From contig NZ_SBHZ01000001.1 in assembly GCF_004521985.1 (NCBI RefSeq), positions 186,001 to 250,000 of the forward strand: a DNA stretch of 64,000 nucleotides, written 5' to 3'. Source of the stretch: Ectopseudomonas khazarica. Lineage in GTDB: Bacteria; Pseudomonadota; Gammaproteobacteria; Pseudomonadales; Pseudomonadaceae. The position numbers and the translations under genes were made by a program. Below are positions 9,592 to 18,514 of the stretch, piece by piece (positions within the stretch are counted from its first letter, which is position 1; the number at the start of each line of letters is the position of its first letter). Below the pieces are notes generated by a model. The model made no database searches. It worked only from the letters and a program-made list of their open reading frames with translations, and was not told the DNA's origin.

Positions 9592-10068
9592 GTGATACAC
9601 CATTACCAAGAATTGGTCCGTTACCTCAGTCGTACGCTTGGTGATCGCCAGGCGGCTGCAGATGTGGCTCAGGAAAGCGTCTTGCGCCTGCTCGAGCGTA
9701 AGTCCTTGGCTGCCATCGAGCAGCCGCGCGCGTTTCTTTTTCGAACCGCGATCAACCTGAGTGTCGACCGATACCGGCGTGCGCAGGTGCGCGCCGACGA
9801 GCCGCTCGAGTCTCTGGGGCATGAAGAACTCGACGACACCTGTGATCCACAGGTTCAGGCCTGTCAGGCGCAGCAGTTGCGCCTACTGAAGAGGGCGTTG
9901 GACGAACTGCCACCGGTTTGTCGCCAGGCATTCCTGATGCGCAAGGTAGAGGGCTGTTCTCATGCCGAGATCGCCGAGAGCATAGGCATCTCTCGCGACA
10001 TGGTGGAGAAGCATATCGTCAACGCCATGAAGCATTGCCGCATGCGTCTGCGCCGGTGGGCGAGGTGA
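9592..10068 (+). CDS. fecI: FecI-type ECF sigma factor for siderophore uptake
   Basis: An ECF sigma factor with sigma-2 region (about residues 5-70, with DVAQESVLRLL) and sigma-4 helix-turn-helix (about 100-155, with EIAESIGISRDMVEKH). With FecR and the STN-type receptor it should form a cell-surface signalling circuit that raises receptor expression when the ferric siderophore is present. The frame is open from 9460, but upstream starts would place the Fur-like box within coding sequence and add residues not seen in the family. GTG at 9592 gives 158 residues and the usual short N-terminus, though its ribosome site is weak; the alternatives are 9460 and 9484. Confidence 0.85.
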   Translation: MIHHYQELVRYLSRTLGDRQAAADVAQESVLRLLERKSLAAIEQPRAFLFRTAINLSVDRYRRAQVRADEPLESLGHEELDDTCDPQVQACQAQQLRLLKRALDELPPVCRQAFLMRKVEGCSHAEIAESIGISRDMVEKHIVNAMKHCRMRLRRWAR

Positions 10069-10096
10069 GAGTAAGCCGTTGATGAAGCGTCAGTAA

Positions 10097-10111
10097 TGAG
10101 AATTATTATAA
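10097..10111 (+). promoter_or_regulatory. strong candidate Fur box upstream of hydroxylase operon
   Basis: The palindrome matches the 7-1-7 Fur model at 12 of 14 positions and matches the classical 19-bp consensus at 15 of 19. It lies about 127 bp before the hydroxylase start, fitting iron repression of siderophore biosynthesis. Confidence 0.65.
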
Positions 10112-10237
10112 ATTTCTGAGTTTCTGCCTCGTCTTCTTCTTCAAGACCGCATCCTCGGGCCGCAAGGCTGAGCGAGCGGACTCTCCCAGGCAGGCCCATG
10201 GCTTGTTCATGGCAAACGGCTAAAGGACACAGGCATC

Positions 10238-11560
10238 ATGACTCAGTTGATTGTTCCGACCTACGACGTGCTCGGCATCGGCTTCGGCCCCTCCAATTTG
10301 GCATTGGCTATTGCTCTGCAGGAGCAGGGTGAGCGGGAAGGGCGCGCTTACAATGCGTTGTTCCTCGATCGTCAGCAGGATTACCGCTGGCACGGCAATA
10401 CCCTGGTGAGCCAGAGTGAACTGCAGATTTCCTTCCTCAAGGATCTGGTCACTCTGCGTAATCCCAGTAGTCCCTACAGCTTCGTCAACTACCTGCACGC
10501 GCAGGGACGCCTGGTGGATTTCATCAATCTTGGCACCTTCTACCCATGCCGGATGGAGTACAACGACTACCTGCGTTGGGTCGCTCAGCAATTTGCCGAT
10601 CAGTGCGCCTACGGCGAGTCGGTGGTTCGCGTCGAGCCGGTGCATGGTGCTCAGGGTATCGACCAGTTACGGGTGATCTCTGTCGACAGTCAGGGCGCCG
10701 AGCGCTTCCGCCTGGCGCGCTCCATTGTTCTCAGTACCGGAGGGACTCCGCGGATTCCGTCTGCCTTCACCCATCTGCGTGACGATGCAAGGGTCTTCCA
10801 TCACGCCCAGTATCTGGAACGCATGGCCAGCCAGCCCTGTAATCGTCACCAGCCGATGCGCATCGCCGTGGTTGGCGGTGGGCAGAGCGCGGCGGAGGCT
10901 TTCATCGACCTCAACGACAGTTATCCGTCGGTGCAGGTGGACATGATCCTGCGTGCGGCGGTGCTGAAGCCGGCTGACGACAGCCCATTCGTCAATGAGA
11001 TATTCACCCCCGGCTATACCGATCTGGTGTTCAACGAGCCTGAGGCCGAGCGCGAAAAGCTGATTCATGAGTACCACAACACCAATTACTCGGTGGTCGA
11101 TCTGGATCTGATCGAGCGTATCTACGGCATCTTCTATCGGCAGAAAGTGGCCAAGCAGGCGCGTCATGGTTTCCTGTGCCGGCGCACGGTTGAAAGCGCC
11201 CGTGCCAGCGATGAGGGGATCGAGTTGGCGCTGCGCGATAGTGCCACCGGTGATATTGAGAGCAAACGTTACGATGCGGTGATCCTCGCCACCGGTTATG
11301 AGCGCAGTTCTCACCGCGAGTTGCTGGCGCCGCTGCAGAAATACCTGGGCGATTTCCAGGTCGAGCGCGACTACCGTGTGCGTGCTGACGCGCAGCTGCG
11401 GGCTGGCGTGTATCTACAGGGGTTCAGTCAGAGCAGTCATGGGTTGAGCGACACCTTGCTGTCGGTACTGCCGATGCGCGCTGAGGAGATCGCCCATTCG
11501 CTGTTCGAGCGCATGCCAGCAGCCGCTACGACTCAAGCTCGGGCGCTGGAAAGCGCCTGA
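10238..11560 (+). CDS. pvdA: L-ornithine N5-monooxygenase (PvdA-like)
   Basis: A 440-residue flavin N-hydroxylase that turns L-ornithine into N5-hydroxyornithine using NADPH and O2, the committed step to hydroxamate siderophores. FAD-binding GIGFGPSNL lies at residues 13-21, the NADPH-binding VVGGGQSAAEA near 211 and the C-terminal ATGYER near 351. Long stretches match P. aeruginosa PvdA as I remember it, for example the WHGNTLVSQSELQISFLKD region, which favours ornithine over lysine as substrate. It leads a three-gene run with the acetyltransferase and the FhuF-type reductase, behind a strong Fur box. The symbol reflects family membership; this is not a pyoverdine cluster as far as visible. 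Confidence 0.92.
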   Translation: MTQLIVPTYDVLGIGFGPSNLALAIALQEQGEREGRAYNALFLDRQQDYRWHGNTLVSQSELQISFLKDLVTLRNPSSPYSFVNYLHAQGRLVDFINLGTFYPCRMEYNDYLRWVAQQFADQCAYGESVVRVEPVHGAQGIDQLRVISVDSQGAERFRLARSIVLSTGGTPRIPSAFTHLRDDARVFHHAQYLERMASQPCNRHQPMRIAVVGGGQSAAEAFIDLNDSYPSVQVDMILRAAVLKPADDSPFVNEIFTPGYTDLVFNEPEAEREKLIHEYHNTNYSVVDLDLIERIYGIFYRQKVAKQARHGFLCRRTVESARASDEGIELALRDSATGDIESKRYDAVILATGYERSSHRELLAPLQKYLGDFQVERDYRVRADAQLRAGVYLQGFSQSSHGLSDTLLSVLPMRAEEIAHSLFERMPAAATTQARALESA

Positions 11561-11619
11561 GTGAGTTCGACTAAATATCTTCATTTGCCATTCGTCTTCA
11601 GGTTTTCGAGGTTGTATTC

Positions 11620-12600
11620 ATGACCGGTGTTTCTCTGCCCTTGCCCGATGGGCGCGTTCTTCTGGTCGATGGTGGTGCGGATGAGCTGACCTTGTTGCTG
11701 GATGGGCAGCCGCTGCTGCGCGCCGAGCGTCAGGACGAGGTTTGGTGGTTGCAAGGGCGTGATATGCCGCTTGCACTCTGGGCTTTCTCTTATCAGGCGT
11801 TCGCCATCGATCCAGCCTGCCAACGACTGCTGCTGAGGCTCGACGATTGTCCTGCTGAGCTGGTGCAGCAGGGGCTGCTCAGCCCTGAGATGGGCGGCCT
11901 CTGGCAGGTGCAGCGTTCGATGTTCTGGCAATTGCCGATGCCCTGGCGCAGCGGGGCGGCCAGCGAAAGCTATCCGCAGCGCTTCGTGCTCAGCGATGGG
12001 CGGCGTCATCCGCAACGCTCGCCGAAGCCCGCCGGCGAACTGTATCGACGCTTCGACTTTCGTCTGGGCAGTTGGATTTCGCTGCGTACGCTTGATATCG
12101 AAGTCGACCTGGAGCGCTTCAATCACTGGCAGAACCACCCTCGAGTAGCTGAGTTCTGGCAGGAACAGGGTAGCCTCGATCAGCACCGCGACTATCTCGA
12201 GCGTCTGGCGGCCGATCCGCATGTGTTGACGATGATCGGGTGTTTTGACGACCAGCCGTTCGCCTATTTCGAAGCTTACTGGGCCAAGGAAGATCGCATA
12301 GCGCCTTTCTACGCTGCCGCTGACTACGACCGCGGCATTCACATGCTGGTTGGCGAGGAGGATCATCGCGGGCCGCACAAGGTGGAAAGCTGGCTATCGG
12401 CTCTGGTGCATTATCTGTTGCTGGATGAACCGCGTACCCAGCGCATCGTCGCTGAGCCGCGTGCCGACAATCAGCGGATGATTGGCCATATGCAGCGTCT
12501 CGGCTTCTGGCAGGAGAAGGAATTCGATTTTCCGCACAAGCGCGCTGCGTTGATGGCGCAGAGTCGCGAGCGTTTCTTCGAGCGATGCCGATTGTGCTGA
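11620..12600 (+). CDS. N5-hydroxyornithine acyltransferase, IucB/PvdYII/AlcB-like GNAT
   Basis: A 326-residue protein whose C-terminal half (about 155-320) is the siderophore-type GNAT acetyltransferase domain, with the opening FNHWQNHPRVAEFW, the acyl-CoA region and the closing RMIGHMQRLGFWQEKEF. The N-terminal half is the less conserved extension found in IucB-like enzymes. It should acylate N5-hydroxyornithine with acetyl-CoA or another acyl-CoA to give the iron-binding hydroxamate. It starts 59 bp after the hydroxylase gene with an AGG-type ribosome site and is most likely in its operon. The acyl donor cannot be read from the sequence. Confidence 0.87.
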   Translation: MTGVSLPLPDGRVLLVDGGADELTLLLDGQPLLRAERQDEVWWLQGRDMPLALWAFSYQAFAIDPACQRLLLRLDDCPAELVQQGLLSPEMGGLWQVQRSMFWQLPMPWRSGAASESYPQRFVLSDGRRHPQRSPKPAGELYRRFDFRLGSWISLRTLDIEVDLERFNHWQNHPRVAEFWQEQGSLDQHRDYLERLAADPHVLTMIGCFDDQPFAYFEAYWAKEDRIAPFYAAADYDRGIHMLVGEEDHRGPHKVESWLSALVHYLLLDEPRTQRIVAEPRADNQRMIGHMQRLGFWQEKEFDFPHKRAALMAQSRERFFERCRLC

Positions 12601-12631
12601 GTTGGTTCTCCCGAATTCGCAGGGGGGGGCG

Positions 12632-13381
12632 ATGATCGCAGCTCTTGCTCCACTGTTTTTTGGCGAGTTCGCGAGTTATCGCGACGTGCTGACTACCTTT
12701 GAAGACCCGCGCCCGTCGCTGCCGGTGCGCCAACTCCTGCATACGGCTCAGCTCGATGCGGTACTGCAGCGGTTCGACCCCCTGCATGTCGGGCAGGACC
12801 GCCGAGCACTGGCCTCGCAGTGGTCCAAGCACTATCTGGTTCGACTGATTCCTCCAGTGGTCGCTGCTGCGCTGGTGTTGGGACGTCGTTTGCCGTTGGC
12901 GCTCGATGCGATTGAGGTGGTGTTGGACGAGCAGGGGCTGCCACAGGCCTTCAAGTTACCCGACGATGGTGAACCCTTTGCCGTTCCACCGGCTGATGCC
13001 TTTCAGCGCTTCGCCGAGCTGACCGGGCATCTGCAAGCGTTTATCCAGATACTGGCGACGGAGGCAAGGCTGTCACCCAAGGTGCTCTGGAGCAACGCCG
13101 GTAACTACCTGGAGTGGTTCGTCGGTGAAATGGGCAAGGTCTTGCCCTCGTCGTTATTGGTGCATGGCCATGAGCTGATGGAACAGGAGCGATGCGCCGA
13201 TGGTGTTCGCAACCCCCTGTTCAGGCCGATTCGGTATCTGCAGGTAAGTCAGGAGCTGCGTTCCGACGGTCTCTGGCGCCAGCGTAGGGTGTGTTGCATT
13301 CGTTATCGCCTCGAGAACCTCGAGCATTGCGATAACTGCCCCTTGCTGGATCAGCCTCTACCTTATACCGATGATCGCTAG
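12632..13381 (+). CDS. fhuF: siderophore-iron reductase, FhuF-like [2Fe-2S] protein
   Basis: A 249-residue cytoplasmic protein with the FhuF C-terminal iron-sulfur signature: CC, ten residues, C, two residues, C (ending HCDNCPL), the unusual [2Fe-2S] ligand set of this family. It should release iron from the imported ferric hydroxamate by reduction. The ATG at 12632 follows a G-rich ribosome site at 12621-12628; an upstream in-frame codon at 12602 is less likely. It is third in the hydroxylase-acyltransferase run and its stop lies only 7 bp from the convergent ATPase stop, leaving no room for a terminator between them. Confidence 0.88.
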   Translation: MIAALAPLFFGEFASYRDVLTTFEDPRPSLPVRQLLHTAQLDAVLQRFDPLHVGQDRRALASQWSKHYLVRLIPPVVAAALVLGRRLPLALDAIEVVLDEQGLPQAFKLPDDGEPFAVPPADAFQRFAELTGHLQAFIQILATEARLSPKVLWSNAGNYLEWFVGEMGKVLPSSLLVHGHELMEQERCADGVRNPLFRPIRYLQVSQELRSDGLWRQRRVCCIRYRLENLEHCDNCPLLDQPLPYTDDR

Positions 13382-13388
13382 CCTTTGC

Positions 13389-14156
13389 TCATTGCAAGTA
13401 GCTGATCGGCGATCCGTCCGCAGGATTGGTCATTATCCCCATGGGTACGCCGTAGATACGCTCCAGGGTCTCGCCGCGCATCAACTCGGCCGGGTTGCCT
13501 TGCGCCAGCAGGCGACCACTGTGCAGGGCCAACATGTGATCGCAATAGCGCGCAGCCATATTGACGTCGTGCAGCACCACCAGCACGCCCAGGCCCAACT
13601 CACGGCTGAGGTCGTGGACGCGTGAGAGCACCTCCACCTGGTGGGCGATGTCCAGCGCTGAGGTGGGTTCGTCGAGCAACAGGTAACGGGTGTTCTGCGC
13701 CAGCAACATGGCCAGCCAGACGCGCTGGCGCTCCCCTCCGGACAGATGGTCGACCAGACGATCGGCAAAGATGCCGGTATCGGTCAGGTCCATGGCGCGT
13801 TGGATGTGCGTGCGGTCTTCACTACCCAGACGGCCAAGGGCGCCGTGCCAGGGATAGCGGCCGAAACCTACCAGCTCACGCACGGTAAGCCCCTCGGTCT
13901 GTGGCAACTGCTGAGGCAAGTAGGCCACCTGGCGGGCGAAGTCGCGCTGGCCCCAGTTTGCCAGCGGCTTGCCGTCGAGCAGTATATGGCCGCCGCTGGG
14001 TGCCTGTTGGCGAGCGAGTAACTTGATCAGGGTGGATTTGCCGGAGCCGTTGTGGCCGATCAGACCGACCATGCGTCCGGCATCGATGTGCAGGTTCAGG
14101 GGATGCAGCAGTGTGCGTTCAGGAATGCTGTAACTGACGCTTTGCAATTCGAACAT
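13389..14156 (-). CDS. fhuC: iron-hydroxamate ABC transporter ATPase, FhuC-like
   Basis: A 255-residue ATPase with Walker A GHNGSGKST (about 34-42), signature LSGGERQRV (about 138) and Walker B LLLDEPTSALD (about 159), the FepC/FhuC family pattern. It should power the FhuB-type permease encoded about 10 kb away on the same strand. Splitting the ATPase from fhuBD is odd but workable because it has its own Fur-like box at 14202-14216. It converges on the fhuF-like gene. Confidence 0.9.
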   Translation of the reverse strand: MFELQSVSYSIPERTLLHPLNLHIDAGRMVGLIGHNGSGKSTLIKLLARQQAPSGGHILLDGKPLANWGQRDFARQVAYLPQQLPQTEGLTVRELVGFGRYPWHGALGRLGSEDRTHIQRAMDLTDTGIFADRLVDHLSGGERQRVWLAMLLAQNTRYLLLDEPTSALDIAHQVEVLSRVHDLSRELGLGVLVVLHDVNMAARYCDHMLALHSGRLLAQGNPAELMRGETLERIYGVPMGIMTNPADGSPISYLQ

Positions 14157-14201
14157 GAAGCCGTCCGCGGTAGGTTGCGAAAGGCGTCAATCTAATTCAA
14201 A

Positions 14202-14216
14202 CGCTAATCGTTATCA
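14202..14216 (-). promoter_or_regulatory. candidate Fur box upstream of fhuC
   Basis: A 7-1-7 palindrome agreeing with the Fur model at 11 of 14 positions lies 46 bp before the ATPase start, so fhuC can be iron-controlled independently of fhuDB. Confidence 0.55.
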
Positions 14217-14259
14217 ATTTTCCCTTTGTCGGTGCCAGGTGTGGCACCAGCCGAAATAC

Positions 14260-14285
14260 AGAAGGCCTGCACGCGCAAGCCTTCT
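14260..14285 (-). terminator. hairpin downstream of sstT
   Basis: A 7-bp stem (14260-14266 with 14279-14285) follows the sstT stop on the minus strand, with a short T-containing tail. A second perfect 6-bp hairpin lies at 14231-14248. Together they probably insulate sstT from fhuC. Confidence 0.5.
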
Positions 14286-14295
14286 ATCTGTCGTT

Positions 14296-15519
14296 TCAGT
14301 CCTGGCGCTTTTCCTGCGCCATGCACGCCGCAGCGGTGAACAGTGCATCGGTGGAGGAGTTCAGTGCGGTCTCTGCCGAGTCCTGGACGATGCCGATGAT
14401 GAAGCCGATGGCGACGACCTGCATGGCCACGTCATTGGGGATGCCGAACAGGCTGCAGGCCAGCGGGATCAGCAGCAGCGAGCCGCCGGCCACGCCCGAG
14501 GCGCCGCAGGCGCTGATCGAGGCCAGCACGCTGAGCAGCAGGGCGGTGGGCAGGTCCACCGCGATGTTCAGCGTATGCACGGCGGCCAGGGTCAGCACGC
14601 TGATGGTGATGGCGGCACCGGCCATGTTGATGGTGGCGCCCAGCGGGATGGACACCGAGTAGGTTTCCTCGTGCAGGCCCAGGCGCTGGCACAGTTGCAG
14701 GTTGACCGGAATGTTCGCCGCCGAGCTGCGGGTGAAGAAGGCGGTCAGGCCGCTTTCGCGCAGGCAGGTGAAGACCAGCGGATAGGGGTTGCGGCGGATC
14801 TTCCAGTACACCAGCACCGGGTTGACCACCAGGGCGACCAGGAGCATGCAGCCGACCAGCACCACCAGCAGGTGCAGGTAGCCGAGCAGGGCGTCGAAAC
14901 CGGATTCGGCCAGGGTCGCGGCCACCAGGCCGAAGATGCCCAGCGGGGCCAGGCGGATGACCAGCTTGACGATGGCGGTGACGCCGTTTGACAGGTCCCC
15001 CAGCAGTTGCTTGCTGCCGGCGCTGGCATGGCGGAAGGCGAAGCCCAGGCCGATGGCCCAGGCCAGGATGCCGATGAAGTTGCCCCTGAGCAGCGCATTG
15101 ACCGGGTTGTCGACCAGGTTCATCAGCAGGGTCTTGAGGACTTCGCCGATCCCGCCCGGAGGCGACAGTTCGGCGGCCTGACTGCTCAGTACCAGTGCCG
15201 AGGGGAAGGCGAAGCTGGCGACGACGGCCACCAGTGCGGCGCTAAACGTGCCGAGCAGGTACATCAGCAGAATCGGGCGGATGTGGGTCTGCTGACCGTG
15301 CTGGTGGTTGGCGATGGAGGCCATCACCAGGATGAACACCAGGATGGGCGCCACTGCTTTCAGCGCGGAGACGAAGACATTGCCGATGAAGCCGACGGAC
15401 AGCGCAGCCTGGGGAGCGACATAGGCAAGGGCGATGCCTGCCAGCAGGCCGATGACGATCTGCGTCACCAGGCTGATGCGGTTGAGAAGCTGCAGGGCAG
15501 GGTGGAGGGCTTGGGACAT
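14296..15519 (-). CDS. sstT: serine/threonine:Na+ symporter SstT
   Basis: A 407-residue member of the dicarboxylate/amino acid:cation symporter family. It has the serine-rich re-entrant segment [12 protein letters not shown] (about 257-268) and the [14 protein letters not shown] segment (about 335-348) typical of SstT, plus 8-9 predicted membrane segments. It imports serine and threonine with sodium across the inner membrane. It stands alone between the iron locus and the glutamine-synthetase-like gene, and its base composition is clearly more GC-rich than the iron locus to its left. Little doubt on family; substrate follows from close similarity to SstT. Confidence 0.92.
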   Translation of the reverse strand: MSQALHPALQLLNRISLVTQIVIGLLAGIALAYVAPQAALSVGFIGNVFVSALKAVAPILVFILVMASIANHQHGQQTHIRPILLMYLLGTFSAALVAVVASFAFPSALVLSSQAAELSPPGGIGEVLKTLLMNLVDNPVNALLRGNFIGILAWAIGLGFAFRHASAGSKQLLGDLSNGVTAIVKLVIRLAPLGIFGLVAATLAESGFDALLGYLHLLVVLVGCMLLVALVVNPVLVYWKIRRNPYPLVFTCLRESGLTAFFTRSSAANIPVNLQLCQRLGLHEETYSVSIPLGATINMAGAAITISVLTLAAVHTLNIAVDLPTALLLSVLASISACGASGVAGGSLLLIPLACSLFGIPNDVAMQVVAIGFIIGIVQDSAETALNSSTDALFTAAACMAQEKRQD

Positions 15520-15781
15520 CGGGTGGTCTCTGGTTGCTGGGCACGCTGCTCGAGCAGGGCGCCGGGGCGAGAGGACTTTCAGCCAGGGCCGAAAAAATAG
15601 CGCGCGACTCTAGCACAGCCTTCATGGGCTTCTAGCCAGGGCGGTCGATCTCGGCGACGGAGTGCAAGGCGGTGTCGCATCTCGATAAGCTTGCACTGCT
15701 TGAAATATTGAACATGCGATGCGTATTTTGTACGTCTCGCCGCCCCTCGGGCGGTATTCGCGTCATTCAAGGACAATAAAG

Positions 15782-17125
15782 ATGAGCACTGCCAACTGCC
15801 GCCCACTGGAAACCCTTCTGCAGGGGATCGATGAGATCGACTGCGTCACCCCCGACCTCAACGGGGTACCGCGCGGCAAGGTGATGACCGTCAGTGGCTT
15901 CCTCGAAGGCCGTCGCCTGCAGCTCGCTCGCGGCGTGTTGCTGCAGTGCATCATGGGCGGCTACCCGGCGGCGCGCTTCTACGGCAGCGATGACGGCGAC
16001 CTGCTGCTCAATGCCGAGCCGAGCCAGATCCACCGCCTGCCCTGGAGCGAGCCGCCGCGCGCGTTGGCGATCTGCGACGCGGACGAGCTGGACGGGCGCA
16101 GTTCCGGGCTGTCCACCCGTGGCCTGCTCAAGCGCGTGCTGGCGCGCTATGCCGAGCAGGGCTGGCAACCCGTCGTGGCCACCGAACTGGAGTTCTTCGT
16201 CTTCGCTGGCAACCCCGATCCGCAGCAGCCATTCCAGCCGCCGCTGGGGCTCGATGGCCGCCGTGAGGATGGTGGCGCGGCGTTCAGCGTCAGTTCCAGC
16301 AATGGCCTGCGGCCGTTCTTCGCCGATGTCTACCGCTGCATGGAGGCGCTCGGCCTGCCGCGCGATACCTTCATGCACGAGATGGGCGTGAGCCAGTTCG
16401 AGATCAACCTGCTGCACGGCGATGCGCTGCAGCTGGCCGACCAGACCTTCCTGTTCAAGCATCTGCTCAAGGAGGTCGGCTTCAAGCACGGCTTGTCCGT
16501 GGTGTGCATGGCCAAGCCCCTGGCGCACACCCCCGGCAGCTCCATGCACATCCACCAGAGCGTGGTGGAGCAGGGCAGTGACCGCAACATCTTCAGCGCC
16601 GACAATGGCGAGGCGACAGCGGCCTTCTATCACTTCATCGCTGGCCAGCAGGCCGCGTTGGCGGATTTCACCCTGCTGTTCGCGCCGCATGTGAACTCCT
16701 ATCAGCGCCTGTGCCACCCCTATGCCTCACCGAACAATGCCTGCTGGTCGGCGGACAACCGCGCGGCGGGGCTGCGCATTCCCGCCAGTGCGCCGGTGGC
16801 GCGACGGGTGGAGAATCGTCTGCCTGGCGCCGATGCCAACCCTTATCTGGCCCTCGCTGCCAGCCTTGCCGCCGGCTTGCATGGCCTGGAGCGCGAGCTG
16901 CAGCCGAGCCCGGCGATTCAGGGGGAGTTCGAGGTGCCAGAAGAATTGACGCTACCCTGTACCATGCACGCCGCCATCGAGCGTCTGAAACGAAGCGAGC
17001 TGGCAATCGAACTGTTCGGTGCGGAATTCATCGAAGGCTACATCGCCAGCAAGACCATGGAGCTGACCAGCTTCTACGATGAAATAACGCCCTGGGAGCG
17101 TCGTGTTCTGGCTGGCCAGGCCTGA
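15782..17125 (+). CDS. glutamine synthetase family protein, gamma-glutamylpolyamine synthetase-like
   Basis: A 447-residue protein of the type I glutamine synthetase fold. The catalytic-domain marks include the ELEFFVF strand, HEMGVSQFEINL, the SSMHIHQS loop and NRLPGADANPYLA. The N-terminal domain is short and the sequence resembles PuuA/PauA enzymes, which ligate glutamate to putrescine or other amines in polyamine catabolism, more than nitrogen-assimilating GlnA. ATG at 15782 is chosen because of the AAGGA site before it and because the upstream open frame lacks family residues. The downstream MFS gene is 42 bp away and may be co-transcribed. The exact amine substrate is unknown. Confidence 0.85.
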   Translation: MSTANCRPLETLLQGIDEIDCVTPDLNGVPRGKVMTVSGFLEGRRLQLARGVLLQCIMGGYPAARFYGSDDGDLLLNAEPSQIHRLPWSEPPRALAICDADELDGRSSGLSTRGLLKRVLARYAEQGWQPVVATELEFFVFAGNPDPQQPFQPPLGLDGRREDGGAAFSVSSSNGLRPFFADVYRCMEALGLPRDTFMHEMGVSQFEINLLHGDALQLADQTFLFKHLLKEVGFKHGLSVVCMAKPLAHTPGSSMHIHQSVVEQGSDRNIFSADNGEATAAFYHFIAGQQAALADFTLLFAPHVNSYQRLCHPYASPNNACWSADNRAAGLRIPASAPVARRVENRLPGADANPYLALAASLAAGLHGLERELQPSPAIQGEFEVPEELTLPCTMHAAIERLKRSELAIELFGAEFIEGYIASKTMELTSFYDEITPWERRVLAGQA

Positions 17126-17167
17126 CGCTGTTTTTGCCTACCCGCGTACAAGGAGCTTTATCCGTCA

Positions 17168-18484
17168 ATGCGACTGATCTGGAAGTCATTCCGTTCGCTG
17201 TACTTCGCCACGCTGCTGATGCTGCTGGGTTCCGGTCTGCTCAGTACCTACCTGGCCCTGCGCCTGGCCGACACGGTGGATGGTCTGTGGGTCGGGGCGT
17301 TGATGGCGGCCAACTATTTCGGCCTGGTGCTGGGGGGCAAGCTCGGCCACCGACTGATCGGCCGGGTCGGGCACATTCGGGCCTACGTGGCCTGCGCCGG
17401 GGTGGTCACCGCGGCGGTGCTGGGGCATGGCCTGGTGGAGTGGCTGCCGTTCTGGCTGTTCCTGCGCATGCTGGTGGGCCTGGGCATGATGTGCCAGTAC
17501 ATGGTGATCGAGAGCTGGCTGAACGAGCAGGCCGATGCCAAGCAGCGCGGCCTGGTGTTCAGCGGCTACATGGCGGCCTCCTACATGGGGCTGATTCTCG
17601 GGCAGCTGACGCTGGTGGTGCATCCGACGCTGGGGCTGGAGCTGCTGATGCTGGTCGCTCTCTGCTTCGCTCTGTGCCTGGTGCCGGTTGCGCTGACCCG
17701 GCGCCTGCACCCGGCGCCGCTGCATCCGGCACCGCTGGAGCTGCGCTTCTTCCTGGACCGGGTGCCGTTGTCGCTGACGACCATTTCGGTGGCCGGGCTG
17801 CTGATCGGCTCCTTCTATGGCCTCGCGCCGCTGTATGCCACGCGCATGGGGCTCTCCACCGAGCAGGTGGGTCTGTTCATGGGCAGCTGCATTCTGGCCG
17901 GGCTGCTGGTGCAGTGGCCGCTGGGCTGGTTGTCCGACCGGCGTGACCGGGTGCGCCTGATTCGAGGCTGTGCGGTGTTTCTGCTGCTGGCCGCGCTGCC
18001 ACTGGCGGCGTTGCCGCAGGTGTTCCTCGGCTTGCTGATCGGCGTTGGTTTTCTGGTCAGCCTGATGCAGTTCAGCCTGTATCCGTTGGCGGTGGCGCTG
18101 GCCAACGACCACGTGGAACCGGAGCGCCGGGTCTCGCTGACCGCGATGCTGCTGGTCACCTTCGGCGTCGGCGCCTGCATCGGACCACTGCTGGCGGGCG
18201 TGCTGATGCGTTTCTACGGGGCCAACATGCTCTACGTGTTCGTCTGCTTCTGCGCGCTGATCCTGATCTGGCGCATTCGTCCCGAGGTGGTCACCCATCT
18301 GCACCAGGTCGACGATGCGCCGCTGCAGCACATGGCCATGCCGGGCAACGTCACCAGCTCACCGCTGGTTGCCGCGCTCGATCCGCGCGTCGACGAGCAG
18401 ACGGTGCAGGAACAGATGCAGCAGGAGCCGGCTCCTGAGGCGCCGGGCGAGAACGAGGAGAAGGGCGAGCGTGCCGGGCAGTAG
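17168..18484 (+). CDS. MFS transporter, YcaD-like
   Basis: A 438-residue major facilitator with 12 predicted membrane helices in two six-helix halves, a loop 2-3 motif GGKLGHRLIGR (about 56-66) and a conserved MVIESWLNE segment (about 114-122) characteristic of the YcaD group. A hydrophilic, Glu/Gln-rich tail of about 50 residues follows the last helix. An AAGGAG ribosome site precedes the ATG. It follows the amine ligase gene closely, so amine or metabolite transport is conceivable, but the substrate cannot be read from the sequence. Confidence 0.82.
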   Translation: MRLIWKSFRSLYFATLLMLLGSGLLSTYLALRLADTVDGLWVGALMAANYFGLVLGGKLGHRLIGRVGHIRAYVACAGVVTAAVLGHGLVEWLPFWLFLRMLVGLGMMCQYMVIESWLNEQADAKQRGLVFSGYMAASYMGLILGQLTLVVHPTLGLELLMLVALCFALCLVPVALTRRLHPAPLHPAPLELRFFLDRVPLSLTTISVAGLLIGSFYGLAPLYATRMGLSTEQVGLFMGSCILAGLLVQWPLGWLSDRRDRVRLIRGCAVFLLLAALPLAALPQVFLGLLIGVGFLVSLMQFSLYPLAVALANDHVEPERRVSLTAMLLVTFGVGACIGPLLAGVLMRFYGANMLYVFVCFCALILIWRIRPEVVTHLHQVDDAPLQHMAMPGNVTSSPLVAALDPRVDEQTVQEQMQQEPAPEAPGENEEKGERAGQ

Positions 18485-18514
18485 CCTGCGTCCCGGCAGC
18501 GGCTCTCGCGGGAT

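Noticed and set aside
6431..10237. PvdS-type iron-starvation boxes
   Set aside because: Looked for the TAAAT-N16-CGT pattern before the exporter and hydroxylase because of their PvdE/PvdA likeness; found no convincing match by eye.
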